Part shown: positions 1-8,495 of the stretch, piece after piece
How the letters are laid out: each line of letters starts with the position of its first letter
Numbering within the stretch: position 1 is the stretch's first letter
DNA from: Marinilabilia salmonicolor
GTDB lineage: Bacteria > Bacteroidota > Bacteroidia > Bacteroidales > Marinilabiliaceae
NCBI RefSeq assembly: GCF_003003035.1
Contig: NZ_PVTS01000006.1
Coordinates: 62,001 to 126,000 of the forward strand
Reading direction: 5' to 3'
DNA: 64,000 nt
Made by a program: the position numbers and the translations under genes
Notes under the pieces: model-generated
Database searches by the model: none
Seen by the model: the letters and a program-made list of their open reading frames with translations, nothing else
What the model was told of the DNA's origin: nothing

Positions 1-561
1 TGATACCAAAACCACTAAAATTCCGGGAACCATGAAGAATTTATAGTTGAGTTCCGGATTGTACCAAAAAGCCGAGGTAGTGGAAATTTTGGATTCAGGT
101 TCAACGCCCTTCATCTCTACTGCAAAGTTTTGCATTGACCGATGAGCAACCTGCTGCAAATAAGCATACCCCAGTTGTGCCTGTTGCGAATTTATGGCAT
201 TGGCCAATAACTGAATCCGGGATGTTTGTCCGGCTATTGCCTCTTTTTCAAAACCGGCTGCAATTACCAACAGAAAATCAACGGTGCCCTCCTCTATTTG
301 ATGGATACCCGATTCAACATTCCGGGGCTCGGGAGACAATCTAAAAAACGGTGATGCATCCAGTTCACTAACTAACCGGTTACTAAGGGCTGAGTGGTCG
401 TTGTCACAAACAGCTATGTGAAGATTATTCATCTCCAGGGTGGCAGCGTTAACCAGAATCAGCAATTGAACCACGGGAAGAACAATGATAAGCCTGAGGA
501 TGGTTTTGTTCCTGCGTATCTGAATAAATTCTTTCTGTAAAAGAGCCAATAGAATTCTCAT
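1..561 (-). CDS. ABC-2 type permease, YbhR/YhhJ-like (partial, C-terminus outside window)
   Basis: Membrane subunit of a drug/lipid-type ABC exporter. Read from the ATG at 559-561, the frame stays open for 187 codons to the window edge. It starts MRILLALLQKEFIQIRRNK, has a first membrane segment (about residues 21-40, LRLIIVLPVVQLLILV), then a large extracytoplasmic loop, and ends within the next membrane segment (FFMVPGILVVLVS). This N-terminal plan is the same as that of the neighbouring permease, so the two probably form a heterodimer. It is the last visible gene of the minus-strand efflux operon, 71 bases after the other permease. Family and strand are clear; the transported substrate is unknown. 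Confidence 0.85.
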   Translation of the reverse strand, partial: MRILLALLQKEFIQIRRNKTILRLIIVLPVVQLLILVNAATLEMNNLHIAVCDNDHSALSNRLVSELDASPFFRLSPEPRNVESGIHQIEEGTVDFLLVIAAGFEKEAIAGQTSRIQLLANAINSQQAQLGYAYLQQVAHRSMQNFAVEMKGVEPESKISTTSAFWYNPELNYKFFMVPGILVVLVS

Positions 562-632
562 TGTTTTAGTTTTTAATATCTCCGATATTGCCTATCTCTA
601 ACTTCCTATTTCTATAATTCTAATGCTATGCC

Positions 633-1748
633 TTATTCTAACCTGACTTTAAAATTACGGATACTCAAAAGCAAAAAGGCCCCCAGAAAGCCGGTCATTA
701 TGAGCACCTCTTTCCAGACAACAAACAATCCTGCACCTTTAAACATCACGTCCTTAAGTGCTGATATGTAATAGCGTGGCGGCATAATATAGCTGAACCA
801 CTGCAACCATACGGGCATATTCTCGATGGGATAAATAAAACCAGACAACAAAATGGTTGGCAACATCAGTGCAAACAAAGAGATAAACATGGCCACCATC
901 TGATTGGGGGCCACAGTTGAAATAAAAATTCCCAATGAGAGAGACAACAGGATATACAACAGACTCACAAAAGCGAGTACCAGATAACTGCCGGACATGG
1001 GCACCTGGAACACAAAAACACCAACAGCCAGGATGGTAATGGCATTGACCAGTGAAAGAATTACATAGGGCGCAACTTTCCCAAGAATTATCTGCCAGGG
1101 CTGCAATGGAGATATCAGCAACACCTCCATGGAGCCATATTCCTTTTCGCGGGTGATGGAAATGGAGGTCATCATGGCTGACACAAGAATCAGAATCATG
1201 GCCATAATGCCGGGAACAGACATCAAAACCCCTCTCAGGGAAGGGTTGTAAAACATCCGGGCCTCAACAATAAGTGGCGCAATCCGTCTGCTTGAAACCT
1301 CGGTGGATTCAAATTCATAACCGGCCACAATTCCCTCTGCATAATTGACCAGCATACGCGCAGTATTGGCATCTGAAGCATCAGCAATAAACTGCATATT
1401 AGCCCCTCCCGGTCTTTCCATGCTACTTCCGAAATCGGGAGAAAAAACCACTGCCATCTGAATGTCGCCCTTGCGAAGTGCACTTTCCATCTGCCCGCGA
1501 CCCGAATAATAATCCTGAACCATAAAATACCCAGAAGAAACCAAACGGTCGATAACCTGACGACTGGAATAATCCCGTGCATGATCGAGCACCCCTATTC
1601 GCGCATCTTTAATCTCGGTGGAGATGACATATCCGAAAATAAGAATTTGAGCCAGCGGCATGACAAACAAAACAGCCAGGGTCCGTTTATCCCGTAAAAT
1701 GTGTCTGGCTTCTTTTCTGATAAAACTCCAAAGTTGTTTCACATTCAA
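633..1748 (-). CDS. ABC-2 type permease, YbhS/YhhJ-like
   Basis: Inner-membrane permease of a multidrug-type ABC exporter, 371 residues, the normal family length. One membrane segment near residues 24-44 (LAVLFVMPLAQILIFGYVIS) is followed by an extracytoplasmic domain of about 130 residues and by five further hydrophobic segments between about 180 and 365. The stretch SITREKEYGSMEVLLISPL is the conserved cytoplasmic coupling region of ABC2_membrane proteins. The start codon directly abuts the stop of the ATPase gene (1748/1749), so translational coupling is likely. With the HlyD-like adaptor and TolC-like channel upstream it should form a tripartite pump; substrate not predictable from sequence. 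Confidence 0.92.
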   Translation of the reverse strand: MNVKQLWSFIRKEARHILRDKRTLAVLFVMPLAQILIFGYVISTEIKDARIGVLDHARDYSSRQVIDRLVSSGYFMVQDYYSGRGQMESALRKGDIQMAVVFSPDFGSSMERPGGANMQFIADASDANTARMLVNYAEGIVAGYEFESTEVSSRRIAPLIVEARMFYNPSLRGVLMSVPGIMAMILILVSAMMTSISITREKEYGSMEVLLISPLQPWQIILGKVAPYVILSLVNAITILAVGVFVFQVPMSGSYLVLAFVSLLYILLSLSLGIFISTVAPNQMVAMFISLFALMLPTILLSGFIYPIENMPVWLQWFSYIMPPRYYISALKDVMFKGAGLFVVWKEVLIMTGFLGAFLLLSIRNFKVRLE

Positions 1749-2483
1749 TCAGTTTGGACGGGTTAATTTTAAAAATACATCATTCATCGTATCGCAATCC
1801 AGTTGAGTCTTCAAACCTGCCGGAGTATCCAGCGCAGAAATTCTCCCATCCACCATAATGGTCACGCGATTGCAATATTCTGCTTCATCGAGATAATGCG
1901 TCGTCACAAACACCGTAATTCCCTCATCGGCTGCCTGATATATCAATTCCCAGAATTGTCTTCGGGTTATGGGGTCCACCCCACTAGTAGGCTCATCAAG
2001 AAAAACAATTTTGGGCCGATGCAACACTGCCACCGAAAAAGCCAGTTTCTGTTTCCATCCCAGCGAAAGGGTACTTAACAATCGGTTACGTTGTTCCTCA
2101 ATGCCAAGTCGGGAAAGCATTTCACCGGAACGTTTCTTAATTTCACCCGATGACAACCCATAAATGGTCCCGAACAATCGGATATTTTCAAAAACCGTTA
2201 AATCGTCATACAAAGAAAACTTCTGACTCATGTAGCCGATACTGCTTTTGACCTTTTCGGGATGTGTTTTCACATTGTAACCGGCAACTTCCACCAGGCC
2301 GGAAGTAGGCAATGACAGACCACACAATATTTTTATGGCTGTTGTTTTGCCGGCTCCGTTGGCTCCCAAAAAACCAAAAACCTCTCCTTTTTTAACTTGA
2401 AAATTCAAGTGGTCATTGGCTGTAAAATCTCCAAATTTCTTAACCAGGTCTTTGACATTTATTACGTGAGATGATGTTTCCAT
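1749..2483 (-). CDS. ABC transporter ATP-binding protein
   Basis: Cytoplasmic ATPase, 244 residues, powering the adjacent ABC-2 permeases. Walker A is GANGAGKT at residues 40-47 and Walker B is IVFLDE at 159-164, followed by PTSGVDP and a switch histidine in VTTHYLDEAEYC. The signature is unusual: LSLGWKQ at about 139-145 instead of LSGGxxQ. The other ATPase of this operon has the canonical LSGGMKQ, so the pair resembles the two non-identical halves of YbhF/RbbA-type ATPases, here encoded by two genes. It directly precedes the permease gene with no gap. Confidence 0.93.
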   Translation of the reverse strand: METSSHVINVKDLVKKFGDFTANDHLNFQVKKGEVFGFLGANGAGKTTAIKILCGLSLPTSGLVEVAGYNVKTHPEKVKSSIGYMSQKFSLYDDLTVFENIRLFGTIYGLSSGEIKKRSGEMLSRLGIEEQRNRLLSTLSLGWKQKLAFSVAVLHRPKIVFLDEPTSGVDPITRRQFWELIYQAADEGITVFVTTHYLDEAEYCNRVTIMVDGRISALDTPAGLKTQLDCDTMNDVFLKLTRPN

Positions 2484-2535
2484 TTTCTAAACCTAATGTT
2501 AGTGACGACTAAACACGACATGCTATTTCCCTTAA
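2484..2535. other. Short spacer before repeat pair
   Basis: AT-rich spacer upstream of the second ATPase gene. I see no promoter box in it. Together with the two repeat elements that follow it makes a 407-base gap in an otherwise tight operon. Confidence 0.4.
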
Positions 2536-2539
2536 GTAG

Positions 2540-2721
2540 TTTCTGTCCATAAAGTACCACTTGCGTCCCCGAAGGATCGGGGCAGGCTGTTACGCTTGCC
2601 GCCAAAATACTCATTTACGATTAGTAAACTCCGTTTTTGGCGGCTTCGCAAGCCTGGCAATTGGCATTTTCTGACCAGAAACAGCTCTAAGAACAAAATT
2701 TGCTTAGTTTATGGACAGGCA
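2540..2721 (-). repeat. MITE-like element A1 (inverted copy)
   Basis: First of four copies of a ~160-bp element. Ends are TTTCTGTCCATAAAG and TTTATGGACAGGCA, inverted repeats of each other. Reverse-complemented, it carries the same internal blocks as the other copies: ATAAACTAAGCAAA, CAGGCTTGCGAAGCC, a GGAGTTTACT/TAAATGAG hairpin and AAGCGTAAC. It is about 20 bases longer because of an internal CCCCGAAGGATCGGGG palindrome absent from the other copies. Flanks TTAAGTAG (2532-2539) and CTAATTAG (2722-2729) are similar. No coding capacity. Confidence 0.8.
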
Positions 2722-2729
2722 CTAATTAG

Positions 2730-2890
2730 AGTCTGTCTATAAACTAAGTAAAGTTTCTCAAGTTCGCTGTGTCTGTTCAGAAGGTTCCGTTTACAAGGCT
2801 TGCCATTAGCGGAAATGCGGAGTTTACTTGAGTAAATGAGCAATTTCCGCTAATGGCGTAACGCAGTAAACGGGACTTTATGGACAGACT
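2730..2890 (+). repeat. MITE-like element A2
   Basis: 161-bp copy of family A, in opposite orientation to A1 and separated from it by only 8 bases. The ends AGTCTGTCTATAAA and TTTATGGACAGACT are near-perfect inverted repeats; including flanking TAGAG/CTCTA the arms reach 17 bases. The core TGCGGAGTTTACTTGAGTAA can form a hairpin. The right flank CTAGGTAG contains the stop codon (2891-2893) of the ATPase gene, so the element abuts the end of that gene. Confidence 0.85.
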
Positions 2891-3796
2891 CTAGGTAGTT
2901 CCCATTAAAGCCATAAACCGGTCTTCAATACCAGGCTGGATGGCCCGAATTCCAACCTCATCGTTACCTCGATTCTTCAAAAACTCAAGCAACTCAGAGC
3001 TGCGGTCCCCTCCACCGTTAAAAGTCAGATGGATTTCTTCCCCAAACGGGAATACCGTTTCAACAGGCTCAAAATCGCGGCAATCAAGAATCAGCCGATA
3101 CATATTTCCGCCCGAAACACCAAACAACGCTCCCCGAAAACTATCCACAACCTCCTGTGGTGAAGCCACTTCAAGAATTTTGCCCTGTTGCATAAGTGCC
3201 ACCCGGTCACAAAGTGACGCCTCATCCATGTATGGTGTTGATACAATAATGGTTATTCCAAACTCTTTCAACTGATGAAGCATAGACCAGAACTCACTTC
3301 TGGAAACTGCATCAACACCTGTGGTAGGTTCATCCAGGATCAGGAGTTCGGGTTGGTGGATAAGCGCACAGGAAAGTGCCAGCTTCTGTTTCATTCCTCC
3401 GGAGAGTTTTCCTGCAGGCCTTTTTCGAAACGGTTCAATTTGCTGATAGATATCTTTTATCAAATGATAGTTTTCTTCAACCGTGGTTCCGAAAACAGAA
3501 GCAAAAAAGTTAAGGTTCTCTTCTACCGACAAGTCTTCGTACAACGAAAAGCGTCCGGGCATATACCCTACAATTTTTCGTAACGATTTGTAATCCTTCA
3601 CAGGGTCCAGTCCCTTAACGCTAATTTTACCTGAATCGGGAAGCAGCAGCGAGAGAATTATCCTGAACAAAGTGCTCTTACCTGCTCCATCGGGACCAAT
3701 AACACCAAACAACTCGCCCTTTCGAACCTTAAAACTCAGGTCATGAAGGGCAGGAACCTTTCCGTAGTTTTTTGATATGGAATCTATGTCAATCAT
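2891..3796 (-). CDS. ABC transporter ATP-binding protein
   Basis: Second ATPase of the efflux operon, about 301 residues from the ATG at 3794-3796 (an upstream TTG at 3803-3805 would add three residues). Walker A GPDGAGKS at about 34-41, signature LSGGMKQ at 131-137, Walker B LLILDE at 151-156, then PTTGVD. A C-terminal extension of roughly 80 residues after the ATPase core (from about 215) is typical of DrrA/YbhF-like proteins. The stop TAG lies at the very edge of repeat A2. Its partner ATPase is separated from it only by the two repeats, so the operon probably read through before, and perhaps still after, their insertion. Confidence 0.92.
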   Translation of the reverse strand: MIDIDSISKNYGKVPALHDLSFKVRKGELFGVIGPDGAGKSTLFRIILSLLLPDSGKISVKGLDPVKDYKSLRKIVGYMPGRFSLYEDLSVEENLNFFASVFGTTVEENYHLIKDIYQQIEPFRKRPAGKLSGGMKQKLALSCALIHQPELLILDEPTTGVDAVSRSEFWSMLHQLKEFGITIIVSTPYMDEASLCDRVALMQQGKILEVASPQEVVDSFRGALFGVSGGNMYRLILDCRDFEPVETVFPFGEEIHLTFNGGGDRSSELLEFLKNRGNDEVGIRAIQPGIEDRFMALMGTT

Positions 3797-3861
3797 AAAT
3801 AACAAACAATAAGGTCGGCTTCAACATCCTGTTTCATTTTTGGACAGGATTGAAAAACTAA

Positions 3862-4779
3862 TTAAAAGATTATTTCTCCCGGCATTCCAATTTTCATTTT
3901 TCCATCGGGATTGGGGACTCTTACTTTTACCGCATACACCAAATCCACACGTTCCTCTTTGGTTTGGATGATTTTTGGGGTAAATTCCGCCGAAGAAGCA
4001 ATCCATGAAACGACCCCACGGGTTTGATGCTCACTTTCAGTATCCTTATCGAACTTTACGGTTACCTCCTGACCAATCGTTACATTATCCAGCTGAGATC
4101 CGGACACATAAACCCGAAGTGTCAACTCGTCCAATCCCGCCATTTTAAACAAAGGCTTACCGGCGGTAGTAAATTCTCCCTGTTCGGCATACTTTTCGAG
4201 AATAGTACCCGCCACCGGAGTATTGATGCGACAACGAATCAATTGCTCTTTCGCCGCATCAATCCGGGATTGTGTCATGGCCTTTTCTGACTCCAGCACC
4301 AACCTTTGAGATTTAACCTGTTCCATTTCCCGAAGTGCCACGTTGTATTGCCCGGCCACCTCATCGTATTTTTGAGTCGGGATAGCTTGCTGTTTATGCA
4401 GATTGGTAACTCTGTTGTACTCCTTTTTCAACACAGCAAGCCGTTCCCTTTGTACATCAATACTCCGCTGAAGTTGAGTGATACGGGCATCCACCCCTTT
4501 TGCAGAAGCAAACAACTGTTCCATTTCAAACCGGGGCAAAACAGTATCAACGAGACCCACCAAAACACCTTCATCCAAAACATCTCCCTCATTAACATTC
4601 AATTGAACAATCGTTCCGTTGGCACGGGAACTGACCACCACCTCTTCAGCCTCAAAATTCCCATAGGCATCCGACAAAGAATCATCTCCATTACAGGAAA
4701 GTAAAAAAAAGGCTGCCAGTCCGGTCATAAAAAAGATATTAAAATGCTTTTGCGCAGATTGAAAAATTTCTGAATTCAT
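3862..4779 (-). CDS. HlyD/YbhG-family periplasmic adaptor lipoprotein
   Basis: Membrane-fusion protein linking the ABC permeases to the outer-membrane channel, 305 residues. The N-terminus has a hydrophobic segment ending in a lipobox (FFLLSC, Cys about 29), so it is a lipoprotein. Then come a biotinyl-lipoyl-like half (GTIVQLNVNEGDVLDEGVLV), a long coiled-coil hairpin (about residues 85-175), the second lipoyl half (INTPVAGTILEKYAEQGEFT) and a beta-barrel. It is flanked by the tolC-like gene upstream and the ATPase gene downstream, same strand. Confidence 0.93.
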   Translation of the reverse strand: MNSEIFQSAQKHFNIFFMTGLAAFFLLSCNGDDSLSDAYGNFEAEEVVVSSRANGTIVQLNVNEGDVLDEGVLVGLVDTVLPRFEMEQLFASAKGVDARITQLQRSIDVQRERLAVLKKEYNRVTNLHKQQAIPTQKYDEVAGQYNVALREMEQVKSQRLVLESEKAMTQSRIDAAKEQLIRCRINTPVAGTILEKYAEQGEFTTAGKPLFKMAGLDELTLRVYVSGSQLDNVTIGQEVTVKFDKDTESEHQTRGVVSWIASSAEFTPKIIQTKEERVDLVYAVKVRVPNPDGKMKIGMPGEIIF

Positions 4780-4799
4780 AACATATTAAGATTAGGTCG

Positions 4800-6173
4800 T
4801 TACTCTTTAATTTTTTTATCTCCCGTGAGGTACTTCATGGTCATTCTCTGTAAATACTCAAGCTGATGCAAATCTTTATTAATTTGTGCACTGATGTAAG
4901 CATCCAGGTCATCAATGTAGCCGGAAGTGGTGATGCTACCATTTTTTAGCAGGTGGCTACTGTTTTCTTCGATTCCACGGCGGAGTTCCACAATTTCACT
5001 GTCCAGTTCAATCAATTGCTGATAACGCAACAAATCCCCATCCAGTTGATTAACCGCGCGTATTTGGTTTACCCGGAACGTTTCCTCCTCAATATCCACC
5101 AGGCGAATCCGGTTTTCCAACACCATTTTGGTGCGTTTAGTTGAGCTCCAGTCCCAGGGAGTCCATTTCAACCTCAGGCCTACCACATAAAAGATATCAA
5201 ACTCATCCTTCAGCATATTGTAACCAGGATTTCCATAACCTCCCTGTCCAAATGCAGCCAGTACCGGCCAGCGATTTCTTTGCTGCAATTCGGTCATTTG
5301 TTCCAGCCGTTTTTTCTGAAGCGAAAACAATGAATATTCAGGACGCGGTTCAGGAGTCAGCAATTCGCCAACAGAGGGTTCTTTCAATACCGAGGCACGC
5401 TCCACCGTCTCTCCCAGAAACGATGAAAGATTTGCCAGTAAGGTTTCTTCGTTGGTTTCAACAGAGATTACCTGTTGCTGAACCAGAAGAACCTCCGCTT
5501 CAAGTTTCTTAAGGTCACTCTCAGAAACTGCTCCATTGGCCAGCAAAGCATCCAACTCTGTCCTGCGACTCTCCAATACTTTTAATTTATGATTGATTTG
5601 TTGCTTCTGCTCCTCCAGCATCAAAATGCTGAAAAACAATTCTGCAACTCTTTTGGAAACATCAAGCATCTGTACTTCAATATTCTGAACTTCTATATCA
5701 CCTGCCAGTTTCTCCACGCCAACTGCTTTTCCGGTTCTTCCACCATCGTAAAGTGTCTGACTAACATCCAGAGCAACTTTGTATTGGTCTTTAGGGGCTT
5801 GCGGAACAGAGAAACCTGGAATCTGAACATCAGCGGTCATCGAAGGAACATCACTTTGCCAGGAAGCCTGTCCGGTAACTTCCATTCGGGGCAACCAGTT
5901 GTTTTTAAGATTTTGAATATTCAAATCTGATGATTTCAGCAAAACCTCCCTGCCCTTGAGCAATGGAAAGTTTTGCTCCGACTTATCGAGGCAATCAAAC
6001 AAAGTAAGAGTTTGCGCAGATATTTGCTCTGAGGCGAGAATTAACCATAAAATCATTATGCCCATAGCGACTTTCCTCCCAGGGAAGGAAAAAAGGAACC
6101 ACCGGAAAACCCGAAAAATAGTTATTGCACTTTTACCAATAAAGAACCGATTTACTATGTACGGAAACATCAT
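4800..6173 (-). CDS. TolC-family outer membrane efflux protein
   Basis: Outer-membrane channel of the tripartite pump. Coiled-coil heptad-rich repeats (for example QQINHKLKVLESRRTELDAL) occur in two halves as in TolC. The start is uncertain: the frame opens at a GTG (6213-6215), the first ATG is 6171-6173 (457 residues), and a clean signal peptide MGIMILWLILASEQISAQ begins at an ATG at 6063-6065, preceded by a basic RK. The mature protein begins near TLTLFDCLDKSEQNFPLL in every case. 20 bases separate it from the adaptor gene. Confidence 0.9.
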   Translation of the reverse strand: MMFPYIVNRFFIGKSAITIFRVFRWFLFSFPGRKVAMGIMILWLILASEQISAQTLTLFDCLDKSEQNFPLLKGREVLLKSSDLNIQNLKNNWLPRMEVTGQASWQSDVPSMTADVQIPGFSVPQAPKDQYKVALDVSQTLYDGGRTGKAVGVEKLAGDIEVQNIEVQMLDVSKRVAELFFSILMLEEQKQQINHKLKVLESRRTELDALLANGAVSESDLKKLEAEVLLVQQQVISVETNEETLLANLSSFLGETVERASVLKEPSVGELLTPEPRPEYSLFSLQKKRLEQMTELQQRNRWPVLAAFGQGGYGNPGYNMLKDEFDIFYVVGLRLKWTPWDWSSTKRTKMVLENRIRLVDIEEETFRVNQIRAVNQLDGDLLRYQQLIELDSEIVELRRGIEENSSHLLKNGSITTSGYIDDLDAYISAQINKDLHQLEYLQRMTMKYLTGDKKIKE

Positions 6174-6215
6174 TTGCTGTTTTAGTTTTATTATTAGATA
6201 CTCCTGATTCAACAC

Positions 6216-6390
6216 TCCGCAATCCGGGAAATCAGATAACCAACAAGCCCGTCAGTACTTTCATATATTCATTTAAGACGGAATTAACCCTTAAATTCAA
6301 TAAACCACACCCAAATGGAAAAACACAATAGGCTCAAAACAAATACCTTATCTCTATTCCCCTTTGATTTTTGTTGTTTTTTCCGCCCTT
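6216..6390. other. Spacer between tetR and tolC genes
   Basis: 175 bases without a gene. I found no TAnnTTTG box on the minus strand and no second copy of the operator seen upstream of tetR, so the pump genes may be co-transcribed with tetR. Confidence 0.35.
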
Positions 6391-7023
6391 TCATGACTGA
6401 TATTCAGTCAAAACACTTCGACAGATGAACTCAAACAAATCAGTCCTCCTGTTTTCCAAAAATTTAAAAAACTCTTCATCCGATTGGAAGAACATACGCG
6501 ACAACAACGGTCTGGAAATAAAAGGAAACAGAGACAATCCCACAATATTAATAAGCAATGAGCGAGGTTCGAGAGGAATCACTTCACCCCGGTCAATACC
6601 TTTTTGAATGACATCAAGAACAAATTGGGGATTAATTCCCGTTGCCAGCAACAAATCCTCCATTCGTTCGGGAGACCGGTTTATTTCTCCGATCACAAAT
6701 GCTGGCAGAAAAGGCATCTTCATCAATAAATCTGTATAAGAATGAACAGCTGCCCTGATCAATGACTTTACTGTTCCGTTTCCCCGCTCCAGTTCCTCCT
6801 TTACAGAAGGCCAAAAATTCCTGAAGGCCTCTAAAAATATCTTATCAAAAAGCTTTTCCTTACTCCGGAAATAATAATGCAACAAAGCCTTATTGATACC
6901 TGCCTCATCAGCAATTTCCTGCATCCGGGCACCTTCATACCCTTTTCGAACAAAAACCTGCCTTGCCGCAATCAGAATCAACTCTTCAGTATCCTCTTTT
7001 TCAGACTTTTTCTTATTAACCAT
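6391..7023 (-). CDS. TetR/AcrR-family transcriptional regulator
   Basis: 210-residue one-component repressor, normal family length. The N-terminal helix-turn-helix is clear: ILIAARQVFVRKGYEGARMQ, then EIADEAGINKALLHYYFRSK (residues about 17-58). The C-terminal ligand domain is all-helical and not assignable to a ligand. It is the first gene of the minus-strand efflux operon, and a palindrome overlapping its own promoter (7041-7058) points to autoregulation and to control of the downstream pump genes. Confidence 0.95.
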   Translation of the reverse strand: MVNKKKSEKEDTEELILIAARQVFVRKGYEGARMQEIADEAGINKALLHYYFRSKEKLFDKIFLEAFRNFWPSVKEELERGNGTVKSLIRAAVHSYTDLLMKMPFLPAFVIGEINRSPERMEDLLLATGINPQFVLDVIQKGIDRGEVIPLEPRSLLINIVGLSLFPFISRPLLSRMFFQSDEEFFKFLENRRTDLFEFICRSVLTEYQS

Positions 7024-7040
7024 ATATTAAAACCATTTAG

Positions 7041-7058
7041 TTTAACCACTTGGTCAAA
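7041..7058. promoter_or_regulatory. Putative TetR operator
   Basis: Imperfect palindrome TTTAACCA-CT-TGGTCAAA, 7 of 8 arm bases matching, located just upstream of tetR and overlapping the -7 box. Size and symmetry fit a TetR-family operator; binding is inferred. Confidence 0.65.
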
Positions 7059-7085
7059 TTTAGTGTGTATTTTTTAAAATGCAAA
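7055..7085 (-). promoter_or_regulatory. Bacteroidota-type promoter of the tetR-efflux operon
   Basis: On the minus strand TTTG (7082-7085) is followed by a 19-base spacer and TAAATTTG (7055-7062). This matches the Bacteroidota sigma-ABfr consensus TTTG-N19-21-TAnnTTTG exactly. The start of transcription would lie near 7048, about 25 bases before the tetR ATG and inside the palindrome. Confidence 0.8.
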
Positions 7086-7280
7086 TAATTCCGCCTGTTT
7101 TTTTAACTCATTGGCTTCCTGAAAAGAGTTAAGATTGCATCACTGCTTCAGTAATGATGTGCTTTTGCAGTACATTGAGGATTAACAGGAGTTGATTCTG
7201 AACATACCGAATCAGAGAAACAAAAAAAAGTGCCACAAAATGTAACACTTTTCAATCATTCAATTATCGATACGATAGAA

Positions 7281-7484
7281 CTACCTCTTTTTCGAGAAAA
7301 TCATAAGTACAGCTCCTACCACAGTAACCACACCACTTACAATCACGGGGGTCCAGTCGGCTTTACTTACAGCAACATCAACCCCAACCACACTGAAAGA
7401 TTCAGAGTCCTGAGAGGCCTCAATTCCAAAAAATATAAGTCCGATGATTCCGATAATTAACAATACAAGTCCAATTTTTTTCAT
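7281..7484 (-). CDS. Small two-segment membrane protein (DUF3185-like size)
   Basis: 67 residues from the ATG at 7482-7484; a longer upstream reading would overlap the preceding gene and is less likely. Two membrane segments (GLVLLIIGIIGLIFFGIEAS at about 5-24, and VIVSGVVTVVGAVLMIF at about 46-62) flank a short polar loop, and the protein ends in SKKR. It starts 13 bases after the stop of the DUF1460 gene, so the two are probably co-transcribed. Function unknown; the size and two-helix plan resemble small inner-membrane proteins of the DUF3185 kind, an uncertain comparison. Confidence 0.75.
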   Translation of the reverse strand: MKKIGLVLLIIGIIGLIFFGIEASQDSESFSVVGVDVAVSKADWTPVIVSGVVTVVGAVLMIFSKKR

Positions 7485-7497
7485 GACTATTTCCTTT

Positions 7498-8430
7498 TTA
7501 GTTAAACAAAAGATCTTCTTGCGGCCTTGCAACCAGAACGCCATCTATGTGTTTTTGAGAATTCACATATTCCTCCAGGGTCTGTTCTGATATCCGCACC
7601 CTGTTGCCATTGGTCGAGGCATGAATAAACCTGAGCTGCCCATTAGTAAAATATGAAAAACCCAAATGTACGATATCCAAACCATCTATATTGGTTGAGA
7701 AAGCTACAATGTCGCCATCATGAATAGAGTTGGTGACATTCGAAATGTGGCCGGGTGAAACTTTCTTAAACTTAATAAGAGATACCAGCTTTTCAACAGA
7801 CCTCATTTCGTCAACAAAGGAAGAATCATTTGCAAGTGCAGGATATCTGGAAAAATTCTCACTCATAAAGTTTACGGATGCATCAAAATCAGCATCACCA
7901 AAATCATTACTAACCACTCTGACAATACCTATCTGCTCATTATCATACAACCAGTCGGTAAAATAATGTAATCTGGAAGGATAACCGGAAAGATTCCCAT
8001 TTCTGTACCTCAGTTCCTTAAGTAAGTCCACATAACGATCGAATGAAGCATCACCTGATTTTACCACCCATGACAGTGCCAAAACATTTTCAACAAAAGT
8101 AGTGCAATCAAATTCACGCAAATTAACCACCAGACATTCCTGATCGGAGATTTCCAGGGTATGGGCAACATAAGGGGCATCCTCAAAGTACAATGCAATA
8201 TCCACAACAACCTCTGACAACTCCCTTGTTTTAAGATTTTCAAGATCCAAATCAGCAAGCAACTCCTCAAACACCACAGAATCCTGAGCGCTTGAGATTA
8301 CAGCAAAATCACAATCGGCTGATGGTTCTTTCACATTATTTTCCTGACCTTGATTTTCCTTATTTGCGGAAAAACATCCGATAAACAGGGTAACGGTCAT
8401 CAACAGAATTATATATTTCAAATGCTTCAT
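7498..8430 (-). CDS. DUF1460 lipoprotein, amidase/NlpC-P60-like
   Basis: 310-residue predicted cell-wall hydrolase. The signal peptide ends in a lipobox (TLFIGC, Cys19), so it is membrane anchored. The DUF1460 core begins near residue 70; DCTTFVENVL carries the presumed catalytic Cys109, and DIVHLGFSY and IHASTNGNRV provide the downstream histidines. Structurally characterised DUF1460 proteins have an NlpC/P60-like fold with N-acetylmuramoyl-L-alanine amidase or related activity; the substrate here is inferred. A good promoter lies upstream. Confidence 0.88.
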   Translation of the reverse strand: MKHLKYIILLMTVTLFIGCFSANKENQGQENNVKEPSADCDFAVISSAQDSVVFEELLADLDLENLKTRELSEVVVDIALYFEDAPYVAHTLEISDQECLVVNLREFDCTTFVENVLALSWVVKSGDASFDRYVDLLKELRYRNGNLSGYPSRLHYFTDWLYDNEQIGIVRVVSNDFGDADFDASVNFMSENFSRYPALANDSSFVDEMRSVEKLVSLIKFKKVSPGHISNVTNSIHDGDIVAFSTNIDGLDIVHLGFSYFTNGQLRFIHASTNGNRVRISEQTLEEYVNSQKHIDGVLVARPQEDLLFN

Positions 8431-8463
8431 TCAAAAAAGTAACAATAAAAGAATTGATCCTAT

Positions 8464-8495
8464 CAAAATTATATCATTCTGTTGAATACTGCAAA
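8464..8495 (-). promoter_or_regulatory. Promoter of the DUF1460 gene
   Basis: Minus-strand TTTG (8492-8495), 20-base spacer, TAATTTTG (8464-8471), fitting TTTG-N19-21-TAnnTTTG. Predicted leader is about 27 bases. Confidence 0.7.

Noticed and set aside
135-344. 69-codon plus-strand frame at the left end
   Set aside because: Antisense to the ABC-2 permease gene, which reads open over the whole region.
2484-2890. Insertion sequence between the ABC ATPase genes
   Set aside because: No transposase frame; the DNA is two short MITE-like elements.
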